Part shown: one piece after another, positions 31,087-39,076 of the stretch | Layout: the number at the start of each line of letters is the position of its first letter | How positions within the stretch are numbered: the first letter of the stretch is position 1 | DNA from: Erwinia oleae | Lineage (GTDB): Bacteria; Pseudomonadota; Gammaproteobacteria; Enterobacterales; Enterobacteriaceae | Length of the DNA: 47,054 nucleotides | Assembly (NCBI RefSeq): GCF_000770305.1 | Contig: NZ_JNVB01000030.1 | Span: 1 to 47,054, forward strand | Direction of reading: 5' to 3' | Position numbers and translations under genes: made by a program | The notes under the pieces: model-generated | Database searches by the model: none | Seen by the model: the letters and a program-made list of their open reading frames with translations, nothing else | Told to the model about the DNA's origin: nothing

Positions 31087-31662
31087 CTAGCGTTGGATCA
31101 GCGGTTGGATTTTACTGTCGATAGCCTCACGCGCCCGAAATATTCGGGAGCGGACTGTACCGACGGGACACTCCATAATGGCGGCTATTTCTTCATAGCT
31201 TAGACCATCCAGCTCCCGCAACGTGATAGCCATTCTTAAATCGTCGGGAAGCGTTTCGATGGTACGAAAAACGGTTTGTCGCAACTCTTCTGACAACATT
31301 AAGTTCTCAGGGTTCGAAATTTCTTTCAGCGCGCCTGCGCTTTCAAAGTTTTCCGCGTCAATGGCATCAACGTCGCTGGAAGGCGGACGGCGCCCCTGAG
31401 CCACCAGATAATTTTTCGCCGTGTTCACGGCTATCCGGTAAAGCCAGGTATAAAAGGCGCTGTCGCCGCGAAACGATTCCAGCGCGCGATACGCTTTAAT
31501 AAAGGTTTCCTGCGCCACGTCAGGCACGTCTCCTGAAGGCACATAGCGGGAAACCAGACTCGCCACTTTATGCTGGTAGCGAATTACCAGTAAATTGAAT
31601 GCTTTCTGATCTCCCTTCTGCACTCGTTCAACGAGAACCTGATCCGTTATCTGCTCGCTCAT
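31087..31662 (-). CDS. rpoE: RNA polymerase sigma factor RpoE (sigmaE)
   Basis: ECF sigma factor for envelope stress. 191 residues, near-identical in layout to E. coli: region 2 with VPDVAQETFIKAYRALESF and region 4 with LDGLSYEEIAAIMECPVGTV. The ATG overlaps the stop of a short upstream ORF by 4 nt (ATGA), so translation is coupled to it. A near-perfect sigmaE promoter upstream gives autoregulation. Divergent from nadB. Confidence 0.98.
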   Translation of the reverse strand: MSEQITDQVLVERVQKGDQKAFNLLVIRYQHKVASLVSRYVPSGDVPDVAQETFIKAYRALESFRGDSAFYTWLYRIAVNTAKNYLVAQGRRPPSSDVDAIDAENFESAGALKEISNPENLMLSEELRQTVFRTIETLPDDLRMAITLRELDGLSYEEIAAIMECPVGTVRSRIFRAREAIDSKIQPLIQR

Positions 31663-31760
31663 CCGAGGTAATGTCTCCCCAAACTCTGTGCCATGCGTTC
31701 CTGAACGACTCGCAAAAATTCATACTTTTCGAACAAGCTTTCGCTTTGATTAATCGCCAT
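31659..31760 (-). CDS. rseD: RseD-like leader peptide coupled to rpoE
   Basis: A 33-codon ORF (starting MAINQSESLFEKYEF) ends in LGRHYLG with its TGA inside the rpoE start (ATGA). The nucleotide stretch around LGRHYLG agrees with my memory of the region before E. coli rpoE, where an upstream ORF, rseD, is translationally coupled to rpoE. An internal in-frame ATG at 31692-31694, behind AGGAA, would give an 11-residue short form (31659-31694). The long form starts upstream of the -10 of the sigmaE promoter, so sigmaE transcripts can only encode the short form. Confidence 0.55.
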   Translation of the reverse strand: MAINQSESLFEKYEFLRVVQERMAQSLGRHYLG

Positions 31761-31772
31761 GAGTAAAGTTCC
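31745..31772 (-). promoter_or_regulatory. sigmaE autoregulatory promoter of rpoE
   Basis: Minus-strand -35 GGAACTT (31766-31772), 16-bp spacer, -10 TCAAA (31745-31749); both match the sigmaE consensus. Start expected near 31738, about 75 bp before the rpoE ATG. Confidence 0.8.
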
Positions 31773-32107
31773 GTTACGCCGTTATATTTATGATGGGTGG
31801 CGGGTAATGTGCGACCAGCGATTGTTTTTTTACTTTCTGTCTGGTCGAACAGCCACTGCAATTTCTTCGTTACTTTTTCTGTAACATGCCCCGCCACGCC
31901 GCAGAGTACCCCATGAAGCATGCTTTTTCATCTTTAAATCATGGCATTTCGTGACAGTTCGCCATAGTAAACGCTTTCTGTTTTACTGTGTTTTTTTGCC
32001 GCTCGCCTTATGACGACGAACCGCGTGCAGATCCGCGAGTCAGCAGCAACAGAATGAAAAAAAGCATGTTGCATTAGCTACAGGAGTGCTAAGCTCGGCA
32101 GACCCTT
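31773..32107. promoter_or_regulatory. rpoE-nadB divergent upstream region
   Basis: Gene-free and AT-richer than its surroundings. It should hold the other rpoE promoters and the nadB promoter. A CAGGAG string (32081-32086) precedes a GTG that is in frame with nadB but is not its likely start. I cannot place further promoters with confidence. Confidence 0.4.
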
Positions 32108-32125
32108 TGTTTAGTACATTAAACA
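32108..32125. promoter_or_regulatory. NadR operator of nadB
   Basis: TGTTTAGTACATTAAACA is a perfect TGTTTA-N6-TAAACA NadR box, ending 2 bp before the nadB ATG. Confidence 0.85.
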
Positions 32126-32127
32126 TC

Positions 32128-33720
32128 ATGACCTCTACTCCTGATTATTCATGCGATGTCCTTATCATTGGCAGCGGCGCGGCGGGCCTTTCCCTTGCGC
32201 TGAGGCTGGCCGATGCAAGCCAGGTCACCGTATTGAGCAAAGGCCCGCTCAGTGAAGGCTCAACCTTTTATGCGCAGGGCGGCATCGCCGCCGTTTTTGA
32301 TGAAACCGACAGTATTGAGTCGCACGTTGACGATACGCTGATTGCCGGCGGCGGTCTTTGCGATCGCGAAGCGGTCGCTTTTATCGCCAGCAACGCGCGG
32401 CACTGCGTTCAGTGGCTGATCGATAAAGGCATGATGTTTGACAAAGACAAGCCGGATGAACGCTACCATTTAACGCGCGAAGGTGGCCACAGTCACCGCC
32501 GTATCCTGCACAGCGCTGACGCTACCGGGCGGGCGGTGGAAAACACGCTGGTAAGCCAGGCGCTGGCCCATCCGAATATTCGGCTCATTGAGCGCAGCAA
32601 CGCTGTCGATCTGATCGTTTCTGACAGGATAAATCTGCCCGGCGAACGTCGCGTGGTCGGTGCATATATCTGGAATCGCAACTCAGAGCGCGTTGAAACC
32701 TGCCGCGCGCGCGCCGTGGTACTGGCGACCGGCGGCGCGGCCAGAGTGTATCAGTACAGCACCAATCCTGACGTGGCGTCCGGCGACGGCATCGCGATGG
32801 CGTGGCGCGCTGGCTGCCGCGTTGCCAACATGGAGTTCAATCAGTTCCATCCCACCTGTCTGTTTCACCCTGAAGCGAAAAACTTCCTGCTGACCGAAGC
32901 GCTGCGCGGCGAAGGCGCGGTGCTCAGGCGGCCTGACGGCACGCGCTTTATGCCTGATTTCGACCCGCGCGCAGAACTGGCGCCACGCGATATTGTGGCG
33001 CGCGCGATCGATCATGAAATGAAGCGCCTTGGCGCGGCGTGCATGTATCTGGATATCAGCCATCAGCCCGCTGAGTTTATTCGTGCTCACTTCCCCATGA
33101 TCGACGAAAAGCTGCAAACGCTGGGCTTCGACCTGACGAAAGAGCCCATTCCCATTGTGCCCGCCGCGCACTATACCTGCGGTGGCGTGATGGTCGATCA
33201 CCACGGGCGAACCGACCTTAACGGCCTTTATGCCATTGGCGAAGTCAGCTATACGGGCCTGCACGGCGCGAATCGTCTGGCATCTAACTCGCTGCTGGAG
33301 TGTCTGGTGTATGGCTGGTCGGCGGCGGAAGATATCAGGGAGCATTTGCACGCCGCCGATCTGGTTGCAACCTTGCCGCAATGGGATGAGAGCCGGGTGG
33401 ATGACTCGGACGAACGGGTGGTTATTCAGCATAACTGGCACGAACTGCGCCTGTTTATGTGGGATTACGTCGGCATCGTGCGTACCACGCGACGCCTTGA
33501 GCGCGCGCTGCGCCGTATCCGGATGCTGCAACAGGAAATCGATGAGTACTACGCGCAGTTTCGTATCTCCAATAACCTGCTCGAGCTGCGCAATCTGGTA
33601 CAGGTGGCCGAACTGATTGTTCGCTGCGCAATGGCACGTAAAGAGAGTCGTGGGCTGCACTTCACGCTGGACTACCCCGAGCCGCTCGACGTCGCCGCGC
33701 CGACCATTCTGTCGCCCTGA
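32128..33720 (+). CDS. nadB: L-aspartate oxidase NadB
   Basis: Flavoenzyme that oxidises L-aspartate to iminoaspartate, the first step of NAD synthesis. The FAD site GSGAAGL is at 15-21; [12 protein letters not shown], the substrate stretch [14 protein letters not shown] and the second FAD part [15 protein letters not shown] follow. 530 residues (E. coli 540; the shorter tail lacks the last 10). The ATG at 32128, just behind the NadR box, gives [15 protein letters not shown]; a GTG at 32086 would add 14 residues with no family counterpart. Its stop directly abuts the convergent trmN6 stop. Confidence 0.96.
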   Translation: MTSTPDYSCDVLIIGSGAAGLSLALRLADASQVTVLSKGPLSEGSTFYAQGGIAAVFDETDSIESHVDDTLIAGGGLCDREAVAFIASNARHCVQWLIDKGMMFDKDKPDERYHLTREGGHSHRRILHSADATGRAVENTLVSQALAHPNIRLIERSNAVDLIVSDRINLPGERRVVGAYIWNRNSERVETCRARAVVLATGGAARVYQYSTNPDVASGDGIAMAWRAGCRVANMEFNQFHPTCLFHPEAKNFLLTEALRGEGAVLRRPDGTRFMPDFDPRAELAPRDIVARAIDHEMKRLGAACMYLDISHQPAEFIRAHFPMIDEKLQTLGFDLTKEPIPIVPAAHYTCGGVMVDHHGRTDLNGLYAIGEVSYTGLHGANRLASNSLLECLVYGWSAAEDIREHLHAADLVATLPQWDESRVDDSDERVVIQHNWHELRLFMWDYVGIVRTTRRLERALRRIRMLQQEIDEYYAQFRISNNLLELRNLVQVAELIVRCAMARKESRGLHFTLDYPEPLDVAAPTILSP

Positions 33721-34458
33721 TCAGCGGAACAGATAAAAATCCCGCGTCAGGCTGCAATGTGCATCAGAATAGCGCTGGTCGGGGCCGCGAATGGTCATCC
33801 TGTCGAGAAACTGCTCGCCCGGCGCCGGAGAGAGCGCCAGCAGCACGCGGTTCGGCGGGCGCGTCTCGTTGTCTGAAATATCAGTACGCGAACGCAAATG
33901 CCAGCCGCGCGACTGCGCCAGCGCCGCCAGCGCATTGCCCGCCTCTGCCGGCAGAATAACGCAGAAAAAGCCGTCTTCCGTGATCAGCGTTTCCGCGCAG
34001 GTCAGCAGCATATCGTGCGTCAAATCCGTGGTGTAGCGCGCCGAGGCGCGGGCAGCACTGGCGCATTCTGAGCCGGGCGGGAAATAAGGCGGATTGCTGA
34101 CGATAAGACTGTAACGCTGCTCGCAGCGCTGCGACCATCGCAGGATATCGTCCTGCCAGATATGGATTCGGTTCGCCCACGGCGAGGCCTGAACATTTTC
34201 CTGTGCCTGCGCAGCAGCTTCAGCGTCAAGCTCAACGGCGTCAATCGTGACGTCCTGAGCGGTTCGCTGCGCCAGCATCAGCGCGATCAAACCGCTGCCG
34301 CTACCAATATCCAGCGCGCGCCGGGCGCCGACGACCGGCGCCCAGGCACCGAGCAGCACGCCATCCGTCCCCACTTTCATCGCACAGCGATCGTGCGCGA
34401 CAAAAAACTGCTTGAAGGTAAAGCCGTTGGCACGTAAAACCGCTTTCTGTTGAGACAT
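33721..34458 (-). CDS. trmN: tRNA1(Val) (adenine-37-N6)-methyltransferase TrmN6 (YfiC)
   Basis: SAM-dependent enzyme that makes m6A37 in tRNA1-Val. SAM motif [15 protein letters not shown], motif [14 protein letters not shown], and the catalytic SNPPY motif of N6-adenine methylases are present. The ATG at 34458 ([18 protein letters not shown]) gives 245 residues, equal to E. coli YfiC; an 11-codon extension to 34491 is possible but not conserved. Divergent from srmB. Confidence 0.94.
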   Translation of the reverse strand: MSQQKAVLRANGFTFKQFFVAHDRCAMKVGTDGVLLGAWAPVVGARRALDIGSGSGLIALMLAQRTAQDVTIDAVELDAEAAAQAQENVQASPWANRIHIWQDDILRWSQRCEQRYSLIVSNPPYFPPGSECASAARASARYTTDLTHDMLLTCAETLITEDGFFCVILPAEAGNALAALAQSRGWHLRSRTDISDNETRPPNRVLLALSPAPGEQFLDRMTIRGPDQRYSDAHCSLTRDFYLFR

Positions 34459-34560
34459 TTGATCGATCCGAAAAAGAAACGCCGCCAGCATAGGACAAAG
34501 TCAGCGCAAGGAAAAGTCATAAAGGCCACACAAACAGATGAAGATCGTGTTCAATCTGTC

Positions 34561-34566
34561 TATAAT
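34561..34566 (+). promoter_or_regulatory. srmB -10 element
   Basis: Perfect TATAAT 25 bp before the srmB ATG; no convincing -35 is seen 16-18 bp upstream. Confidence 0.5.
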
Positions 34567-34590
34567 CAGCGCCCCAAACTGAGGTAGACC

Positions 34591-35916
34591 ATGACTGTAA
34601 CCACTTTTTCCGAACTCGAACTTGATGAAAGCCTGCTGGAAGCCCTGAGCGAGAAGGGGTTCAAGCGCCCGACCGCTATCCAGTCTGCTGCGATTCCGCC
34701 TGCGCTGGAGGGTCGTGACGTTCTGGGTTCGGCACCAACCGGTACAGGCAAAACGGCGGCCTATCTGCTGCCCGCTCTTCAGCATCTTCTTGATTTTCCC
34801 AGAAAGAAATCAGGCCCGCCGCGTATTCTCATTCTGACGCCCACGCGCGAGCTGGCGATGCAGGTGGCGGATCACGCGCGTGAACTGGCAAAGCACACGC
34901 ATCTGGACATTGCGACCATCACCGGCGGCGTGGCGTATATGAACCATGCTGAAGTGTTCAGTGAAAACCAGGACATCGTGGTGGCTACCACCGGTCGTCT
35001 GCTGCAATACATCAAAGAAGAGAACTTCGACTGCCGCGCGGTTGAGACGCTGATCCTTGATGAAGCCGACCGCATGCTGGATATGGGTTTCGCGCAGGAT
35101 ATTGAAACCATTTCCGGTGAAACCCGCTGGCGTAAGCAAACCCTGCTGTTTTCCGCCACGCTGGAAGGCGAAGCGATTAAAGATTTCTCCGAGCGTCTGC
35201 TTAATGAACCGGTGGAGATTGAATCCGATCCGGCGCGCAGCGAGCGCAAGAAAATTCAGCAGTGGTACTACCGCGCTGATGATATTAAGCATAAAACCGC
35301 CATGCTGATTCATCTGCTCAGGCAGCCTGAAGTGACCCGCTCTGTGGTGTTTGTGCGTAAGCGCGAACGCGTTCATGAACTGTGCGGCTGGCTGCGTGAC
35401 GCAGGCATCAATACCAGCTATCTGGAAGGCGAACTTGAGCAGTTTAAGCGGAACGAAGCGATCAAACGCGTTGTCGACGGCCGCGTCAACGTGCTGGTGG
35501 CCACGGACATCGCGGCTCGCGGCATTGATATTGACGACGTCAGCCACGTTTTCAACTTCGATCTGCCCCGCACCACGGATATCTATCTGCACCGTATTGG
35601 CCGCACCGCAAGGGCCGGTAAAAAAGGCACGGCGATTTCGCTGGTAGAAGCGCACGATCATCTGTTGCTGGGCAAAATCAGCCGCTACATTCAGGAGCCG
35701 TTGAAGGCGCGCACCATTGATGAAATGAAGCCGGTCACCCGTCCGCCTAATGAAAAGCTGAACGGTAAGCCGTCCAAAAAAGTGCTGGCGAAGCGTAAAG
35801 AGAAAAAAGAGAGCGAAGCAACCAGGCCACGCGTTAAACAACGCCATCGCGATACGAAAAATATCGGCAAACGCCGTAAACCCAGCGCGGCGCTGAAAAC
35901 CGACGGCGATGAATAA
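34591..35916 (+). CDS. srmB: DEAD-box RNA helicase SrmB
   Basis: Helicase for early 50S ribosome assembly. Q motif near residue 24-31 (RPTAIQSAAIP), Walker A APTGTGKT (48-55), DEAD (157-160), SAT (188-190), HRIGRTARAG (motif VI). A basic C-terminal tail (KKVLAKRKEKKE) probably binds RNA. 441 residues against 444. Ribosome-binding site GAGG 7 nt before the ATG. Confidence 0.97.
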   Translation: MTVTTFSELELDESLLEALSEKGFKRPTAIQSAAIPPALEGRDVLGSAPTGTGKTAAYLLPALQHLLDFPRKKSGPPRILILTPTRELAMQVADHARELAKHTHLDIATITGGVAYMNHAEVFSENQDIVVATTGRLLQYIKEENFDCRAVETLILDEADRMLDMGFAQDIETISGETRWRKQTLLFSATLEGEAIKDFSERLLNEPVEIESDPARSERKKIQQWYYRADDIKHKTAMLIHLLRQPEVTRSVVFVRKRERVHELCGWLRDAGINTSYLEGELEQFKRNEAIKRVVDGRVNVLVATDIAARGIDIDDVSHVFNFDLPRTTDIYLHRIGRTARAGKKGTAISLVEAHDHLLLGKISRYIQEPLKARTIDEMKPVTRPPNEKLNGKPSKKVLAKRKEKKESEATRPRVKQRHRDTKNIGKRRKPSAALKTDGDE

Positions 35917-35930
35917 ATATGCGCCGCAAT

Positions 35931-35960
35931 AAAAAACCGCTCGATTTGAGCGGTTTTTTT
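35931..35960. terminator. Bidirectional terminator between srmB and grcA
   Basis: CCGCTC and GAGCGG pair around a 5-base loop, with A6 before and T7 after, so it can stop transcripts from both convergent genes. Confidence 0.9.
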
Positions 35961-36026
35961 ATGGCAGTGACGCAAACAAATGCGGTTTTCAATGCAGAAA
36001 GCGGTGCAATCGCCTTAAAGTGACGC

Positions 36027-36410
36027 TTACAGGCTTTCAGTGAAGGTGCGTGCAATTACGTCGCGCTGTTGCTCAGGCGTCAGCGAGTTGAAACGTACGG
36101 CATAACCTGAAACGCGAATGGTGAGCTGCGGATATTTTTCAGGGTTTTTAACCGCATCTTCCAGCGTTTCACGACGCAACACGTTTACGTTGAGATGTTG
36201 ACCGCCCTCAACGCGCACCTCAGGTTTAACCTCCAGCGGCACTTCGCGGTATTCGATGTCGCCCAGATCGGTGACGGCAACAATCTGATCTTCGCTATAC
36301 TCTGCTTTGGCGCAAACGCAACGCGCTTCGTTTTTTTCGTCGTCCAGCAGCCAGAATGAATTTAACAGCGCGTTGTTGCTTGCTTTAGTGATCTGAATTC
36401 CGGTAATCAT
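36027..36410 (-). CDS. grcA: Autonomous glycyl radical cofactor GrcA (YfiD)
   Basis: Spare glycyl-radical domain that restores oxygen-damaged pyruvate formate-lyase. 127 residues, equal to E. coli, with the radical glycine Gly102 in RVSGYAVRF. The C-terminal 60 residues correspond to the PFL end ([10 protein letters not shown]). Two FNR boxes upstream, 53 bp apart, show anaerobic control as known for yfiD. Convergent with srmB across a shared terminator. Confidence 0.98.
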   Translation of the reverse strand: MITGIQITKASNNALLNSFWLLDDEKNEARCVCAKAEYSEDQIVAVTDLGDIEYREVPLEVKPEVRVEGGQHLNVNVLRRETLEDAVKNPEKYPQLTIRVSGYAVRFNSLTPEQQRDVIARTFTESL

Positions 36411-36484
36411 AAATTGCCTCCCAGGCAGTGCAGGCTGAGCATATCAGCACGGGTTAACGGGTAATTTTTTTCCGCAATGTGTGT

Positions 36485-36526
36485 TGTATATCAGCCCACG
36501 CCCCTGCGCACCTTGATTCACATCAA
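36485..36526 (-). promoter_or_regulatory. grcA promoter with FNR box I
   Basis: TTGATTCACATCAA (36513-36526) is a perfect FNR box; TATACA (36485-36490, minus strand) is a fitting -10. If the start is near 36479, the box is centred at -40.5, the usual class II position. Confidence 0.82.
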
Positions 36527-36565
36527 AAAATGCCGCTGACCAAAACGGCCATTGCGCTCAACTTT

Positions 36566-36579
36566 ATGATTTACATCAA
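36566..36579 (-). promoter_or_regulatory. FNR box II of grcA
   Basis: ATGATTTACATCAA differs from the FNR consensus TTGAT-N4-ATCAA at one base. Its centre is exactly 53 bp upstream of box I, the -93.5 spacing reported for E. coli yfiD, where the upstream site lowers expression. Confidence 0.75.
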
Positions 36580-36689
36580 ATTTAACCCACTCTTTTTTTC
36601 ATATTTTTTTGTAAATATTCAAATAATTTTTAATTTTGCCTTTATTGCCGTGCACGTTAAGCTACTCCCAATACTTAAAGGAGGCAAAA

Positions 36690-37370
36690 ATGGCCAATGC
36701 GCTGACCTGGCACGACGTGCTGGCAGAGGAAAAAAATAAACCTTATTTCACCGAAACCCTGACTGTCGTCGCTAACGAGCGCGCGGCAGGCAAAGTGGTT
36801 TATCCACCGCAGAAGGATGTGTTTAACGCTTTTCGCTTTACCGAACTCAGCGATGTTAACGTTGTGATCCTCGGGCAGGATCCTTATCACGGCCCCAATC
36901 AGGCACATGGCCTCTCTTTTTCCGTACGTCCCGGCGTTGCTATACCGCCCTCGTTAATGAATATGTATAAAGAGCTGGAAGCAGAGATCCCCGGTTTCGT
37001 CCGGCCAAATCACGGTTATCTGGAAAGCTGGGCGCGTCAGGGCGTATTGCTGCTCAATACTGTACTGACGGTGGAGGCGGGTCAGGCGCATTCTCACGCG
37101 CGCTTAGGCTGGGAAGCATTTACCGACCGGGTCATCGCATTAATTAATGAACATCGGGAAGGCGTCGTCTTTTTGCTGTGGGGTTCACACGCGCAGAAAA
37201 AGGGCAGTATCATTGACAGGCAACGTCATCACGTACTTCAGGCGCCGCATCCGTCACCGCTTTCAGCACACCGCGGCTTTTTTGGCTGCGGGCATTTCGT
37301 CAAGGCGAATGCGTGGCTGGAAGAGCACGGCAAAAAGCCCATCGACTGGACGCCGCGGCTCCCTGAGTAA
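36690..37370 (+). CDS. ung: Uracil-DNA glycosylase
   Basis: Removes uracil from DNA. Catalytic motif GQDPYHG at 62-68 (Asp64) and the DNA-intercalation motif [13 protein letters not shown] near the C-terminus. 226 residues (E. coli 229). The ATG at 36690 is 5 nt after AAGGAGG; a longer in-frame reading from 36636 lacks this. Divergent from grcA. It is followed by grpE in opposite orientation, unlike E. coli. Confidence 0.97.
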   Translation: MANALTWHDVLAEEKNKPYFTETLTVVANERAAGKVVYPPQKDVFNAFRFTELSDVNVVILGQDPYHGPNQAHGLSFSVRPGVAIPPSLMNMYKELEAEIPGFVRPNHGYLESWARQGVLLLNTVLTVEAGQAHSHARLGWEAFTDRVIALINEHREGVVFLLWGSHAQKKGSIIDRQRHHVLQAPHPSPLSAHRGFFGCGHFVKANAWLEEHGKKPIDWTPRLPE

Positions 37371-37372
37371 GC

Positions 37373-37401
37373 AAAAAAAGCACCGGTGACGGTGCTTTTT
37401 T
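37373..37401. terminator. Bidirectional terminator between ung and grpE
   Basis: GCACCG/CGGTGC with a 4-base loop, A7 before and T6 after; it serves both convergent genes. Confidence 0.9.
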
Positions 37402-37405
37402 CCAG

Positions 37406-37987
37406 TCAGGATTTTGCTTTGGCCACCGCGACCATCGCCGGACGAAGCAGACGCCCGTTCAGCGTATAGCCACGCTGCATCACCATCATTACATGGTTTG
37501 GCGCAACGTCTTCGGACTCCATCATCGACATAGCCTGATGGATCTCAGGGTTGAACGGGACATTCACGTCACCCACCACTTCCACGCCAAACTTGCGCAC
37601 CGCGCCCAACAGAGACTTCAGCGTCAGGTCGATACCTTCAACCATTGCCGTCAGTTCCGGATTGTCTTTATCGGTCATCTCCAGCGCGCGCTCAAGACTG
37701 TCGATAACGGGCAGCAGCTCATTAGCAAATTTTTCCAGCGCAAACTTGTGCGCCTTTTCAACATCCTGTTCCGCACGACGGCGAATATTTTCGATTTCCG
37801 CCTGCGCACGCAGCTGGGCTTCGCGAACGCCGCCCTGTGATTCGGTCAACTGCGCCTCCAGTTCGGCAATGCGTTCATCACGCGGATCCACGCCTGCTGC
37901 CGTCTCTGCGTCCTGAGTGTGTGCCTGCTCCATCCCGATATCATCTGAGACTTGCTCGTTTGGTGTGTTCTGTTCTTTACTACTCAT
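37406..37987 (-). CDS. grpE: Nucleotide exchange factor GrpE
   Basis: Releases ADP from DnaK. 193 residues (E. coli 197): acidic, disordered N-terminus; long dimerising coiled coil ([13 protein letters not shown] to [18 protein letters not shown]); beta domain ending [21 protein letters not shown]. The ATG at 37987 gives [11 protein letters not shown], the usual start, with GGAG upstream. A long in-frame extension to 38176 crosses the promoter and is rejected. A sigma32 promoter precedes it. Confidence 0.97.
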   Translation of the reverse strand: MSSKEQNTPNEQVSDDIGMEQAHTQDAETAAGVDPRDERIAELEAQLTESQGGVREAQLRAQAEIENIRRRAEQDVEKAHKFALEKFANELLPVIDSLERALEMTDKDNPELTAMVEGIDLTLKSLLGAVRKFGVEVVGDVNVPFNPEIHQAMSMMESEDVAPNHVMMVMQRGYTLNGRLLRPAMVAVAKAKS

Positions 37988-38030
37988 GAATTTCTCCGCG
38001 TTTATGCACATTCGTCTCGCTGGTTCGCTT

Positions 38031-38059
38031 ATTATGGGGATCAGAATAACGGTTTCAAG
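38031..38059 (-). promoter_or_regulatory. sigma32 heat-shock promoter of grpE
   Basis: Minus-strand CTTGAAA (38053-38059), 13-bp spacer, CCCCATAAT (38031-38039): both elements match the sigma32 consensus. Confidence 0.88.
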
Positions 38060-38111
38060 GGAACCCGTCACATTGTCTGAAGGAGCAGGCCTCATGAGGA
38101 ACGTCAGCAAC

Positions 38112-38990
38112 ATGAACAAGCACTTTAACTGCATTGGAATTGTAGGCCACCCGCGCCACCCAACCGCGCTGACCACGCACGAAACGCTTTGTCGCTGGCT
38201 GACGGCAAAAGGCTATGACGTCATTATCGAGCAACAAATTGCCCATGAGCTGAAGCTGGACGGTGTGGCGACGGGTACGCTCGCTGAAATTGGCAAACGG
38301 GCCGATCTTGCCGTGGTGGTGGGCGGCGATGGCAACATGCTGGGCGCGGCGCGGGGACTGGCTCGCTACGATATTAAGGTTATTGGCATCAACCGCGGCA
38401 ACCTCGGATTCCTGACCGATCTGGACCCGGACAACGCTCAGCAGCAGCTGGACGACGTGCTGGAGGGAAAATATATTACCGAGAGCCGCTTTCTGTTGGA
38501 GGCGCAGGTATGTCGTCAGGGCTGCGAACCGCGCATCGGCACCGCCATTAATGAAGTGGTGCTGCATCCGGGGAAGGTGGCGCACATGATCGAATTCGAA
38601 GTGTATATTGATGAAACCTTTGCTTTTTCACAGCGCTCCGACGGGTTAATCATCTCGACGCCCACGGGTTCAACCGCTTATTCGCTCTCTGCTGGCGGCC
38701 CGATCCTGACGCCGTCTCTCGACGCCATCGCTATTGTGCCGATGTTCCCGCATACGCTTTCTGCCAGACCGCTGGTTATTAACAGCAGCAGCACCATTCG
38801 CCTGCGCTTTTCCAACATGCGCAGCGACCTTGAAGTAAGCTGCGACAGCCAGATTGCCCTGCCCATCCAGGAGGGCGAAGATGTGTTAATCCGTCGGAAC
38901 GAGGATCATCTGAACCTGATCCATCCACAAAATTACAATTACTTCAATACGCTAAGCTCCAAGCTCGGCTGGTCAAAAAAATTGTTCTAA
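38112..38990 (+). CDS. nadK: NAD kinase
   Basis: ATP-dependent phosphorylation of NAD to [17 protein letters not shown] (motif GGDG near residue 72) and [16 protein letters not shown] are the kinase signatures; [17 protein letters not shown] is the substrate stretch. 292 residues from ATG 38112, the E. coli length. A second in-frame ATG at 38094 has a better ribosome-binding site (AGGAG, 8 nt away) and would add six residues (MRNVSN); it may be the true start. Divergent from grpE. Confidence 0.95.
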   Translation: MNKHFNCIGIVGHPRHPTALTTHETLCRWLTAKGYDVIIEQQIAHELKLDGVATGTLAEIGKRADLAVVVGGDGNMLGAARGLARYDIKVIGINRGNLGFLTDLDPDNAQQQLDDVLEGKYITESRFLLEAQVCRQGCEPRIGTAINEVVLHPGKVAHMIEFEVYIDETFAFSQRSDGLIISTPTGSTAYSLSAGGPILTPSLDAIAIVPMFPHTLSARPLVINSSSTIRLRFSNMRSDLEVSCDSQIALPIQEGEDVLIRRNEDHLNLIHPQNYNYFNTLSSKLGWSKKLF

Positions 38991-39007
38991 AATGCATCAT
39001 GCCTCTT

Positions 39008-39027
39008 TACTGGTTATAAAACCAGTA
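39008..39027. promoter_or_regulatory. LexA box 1 of recN
   Basis: TACTGGTTATAAAACCAGTA: TACTG-N10-CAGTA, with the outer ten bases perfect. It covers the spacer of the recN promoter (-10 TATACT at 39028-39033). Confidence 0.82.
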
Positions 39028-39029
39028 TA

Positions 39030-39049
39030 TACTGTATGAAAAACCATAT
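39030..39049. promoter_or_regulatory. LexA box 2 of recN, degenerate
   Basis: TACTG-N10-CATAT: the left half is perfect, the right half has CAT instead of CAG. It overlaps the -10 and lies between boxes 1 and 3. Confidence 0.45.
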
Positions 39050-39067
39050 CTGTGTTTTCATACAGGA
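39048..39067. promoter_or_regulatory. LexA box 3 of recN
   Basis: ATCTGTGTTTTCATACAGGA has the core CTGT-N8-ACAG in full. It ends 9 bp before the recN ATG and includes its ribosome-binding site. Confidence 0.7.
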
Positions 39068-39076
39068 ATGATAACT

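Noticed and set aside
31628..31921. 97-codon minus-strand ORF upstream of rpoE
   Set aside because: It crosses the sigmaE promoter and ends inside rpoE in another frame. The short rseD-like ORF in a different frame, with its stop at the rpoE start, is the better reading.
32683..33660. 325-codon minus-strand ORF antisense to nadB
   Set aside because: Shadow frame; no recognisable protein and no start signal.
34810..35847. 345-codon minus-strand ORF antisense to srmB
   Set aside because: Overlaps a complete, well-conserved helicase gene; shadow of its codon bias.
37988..38176. N-terminal extension of grpE by 63 residues
   Set aside because: It would run through the sigma32 promoter; MSSKEQ at 37987 is the conserved start.
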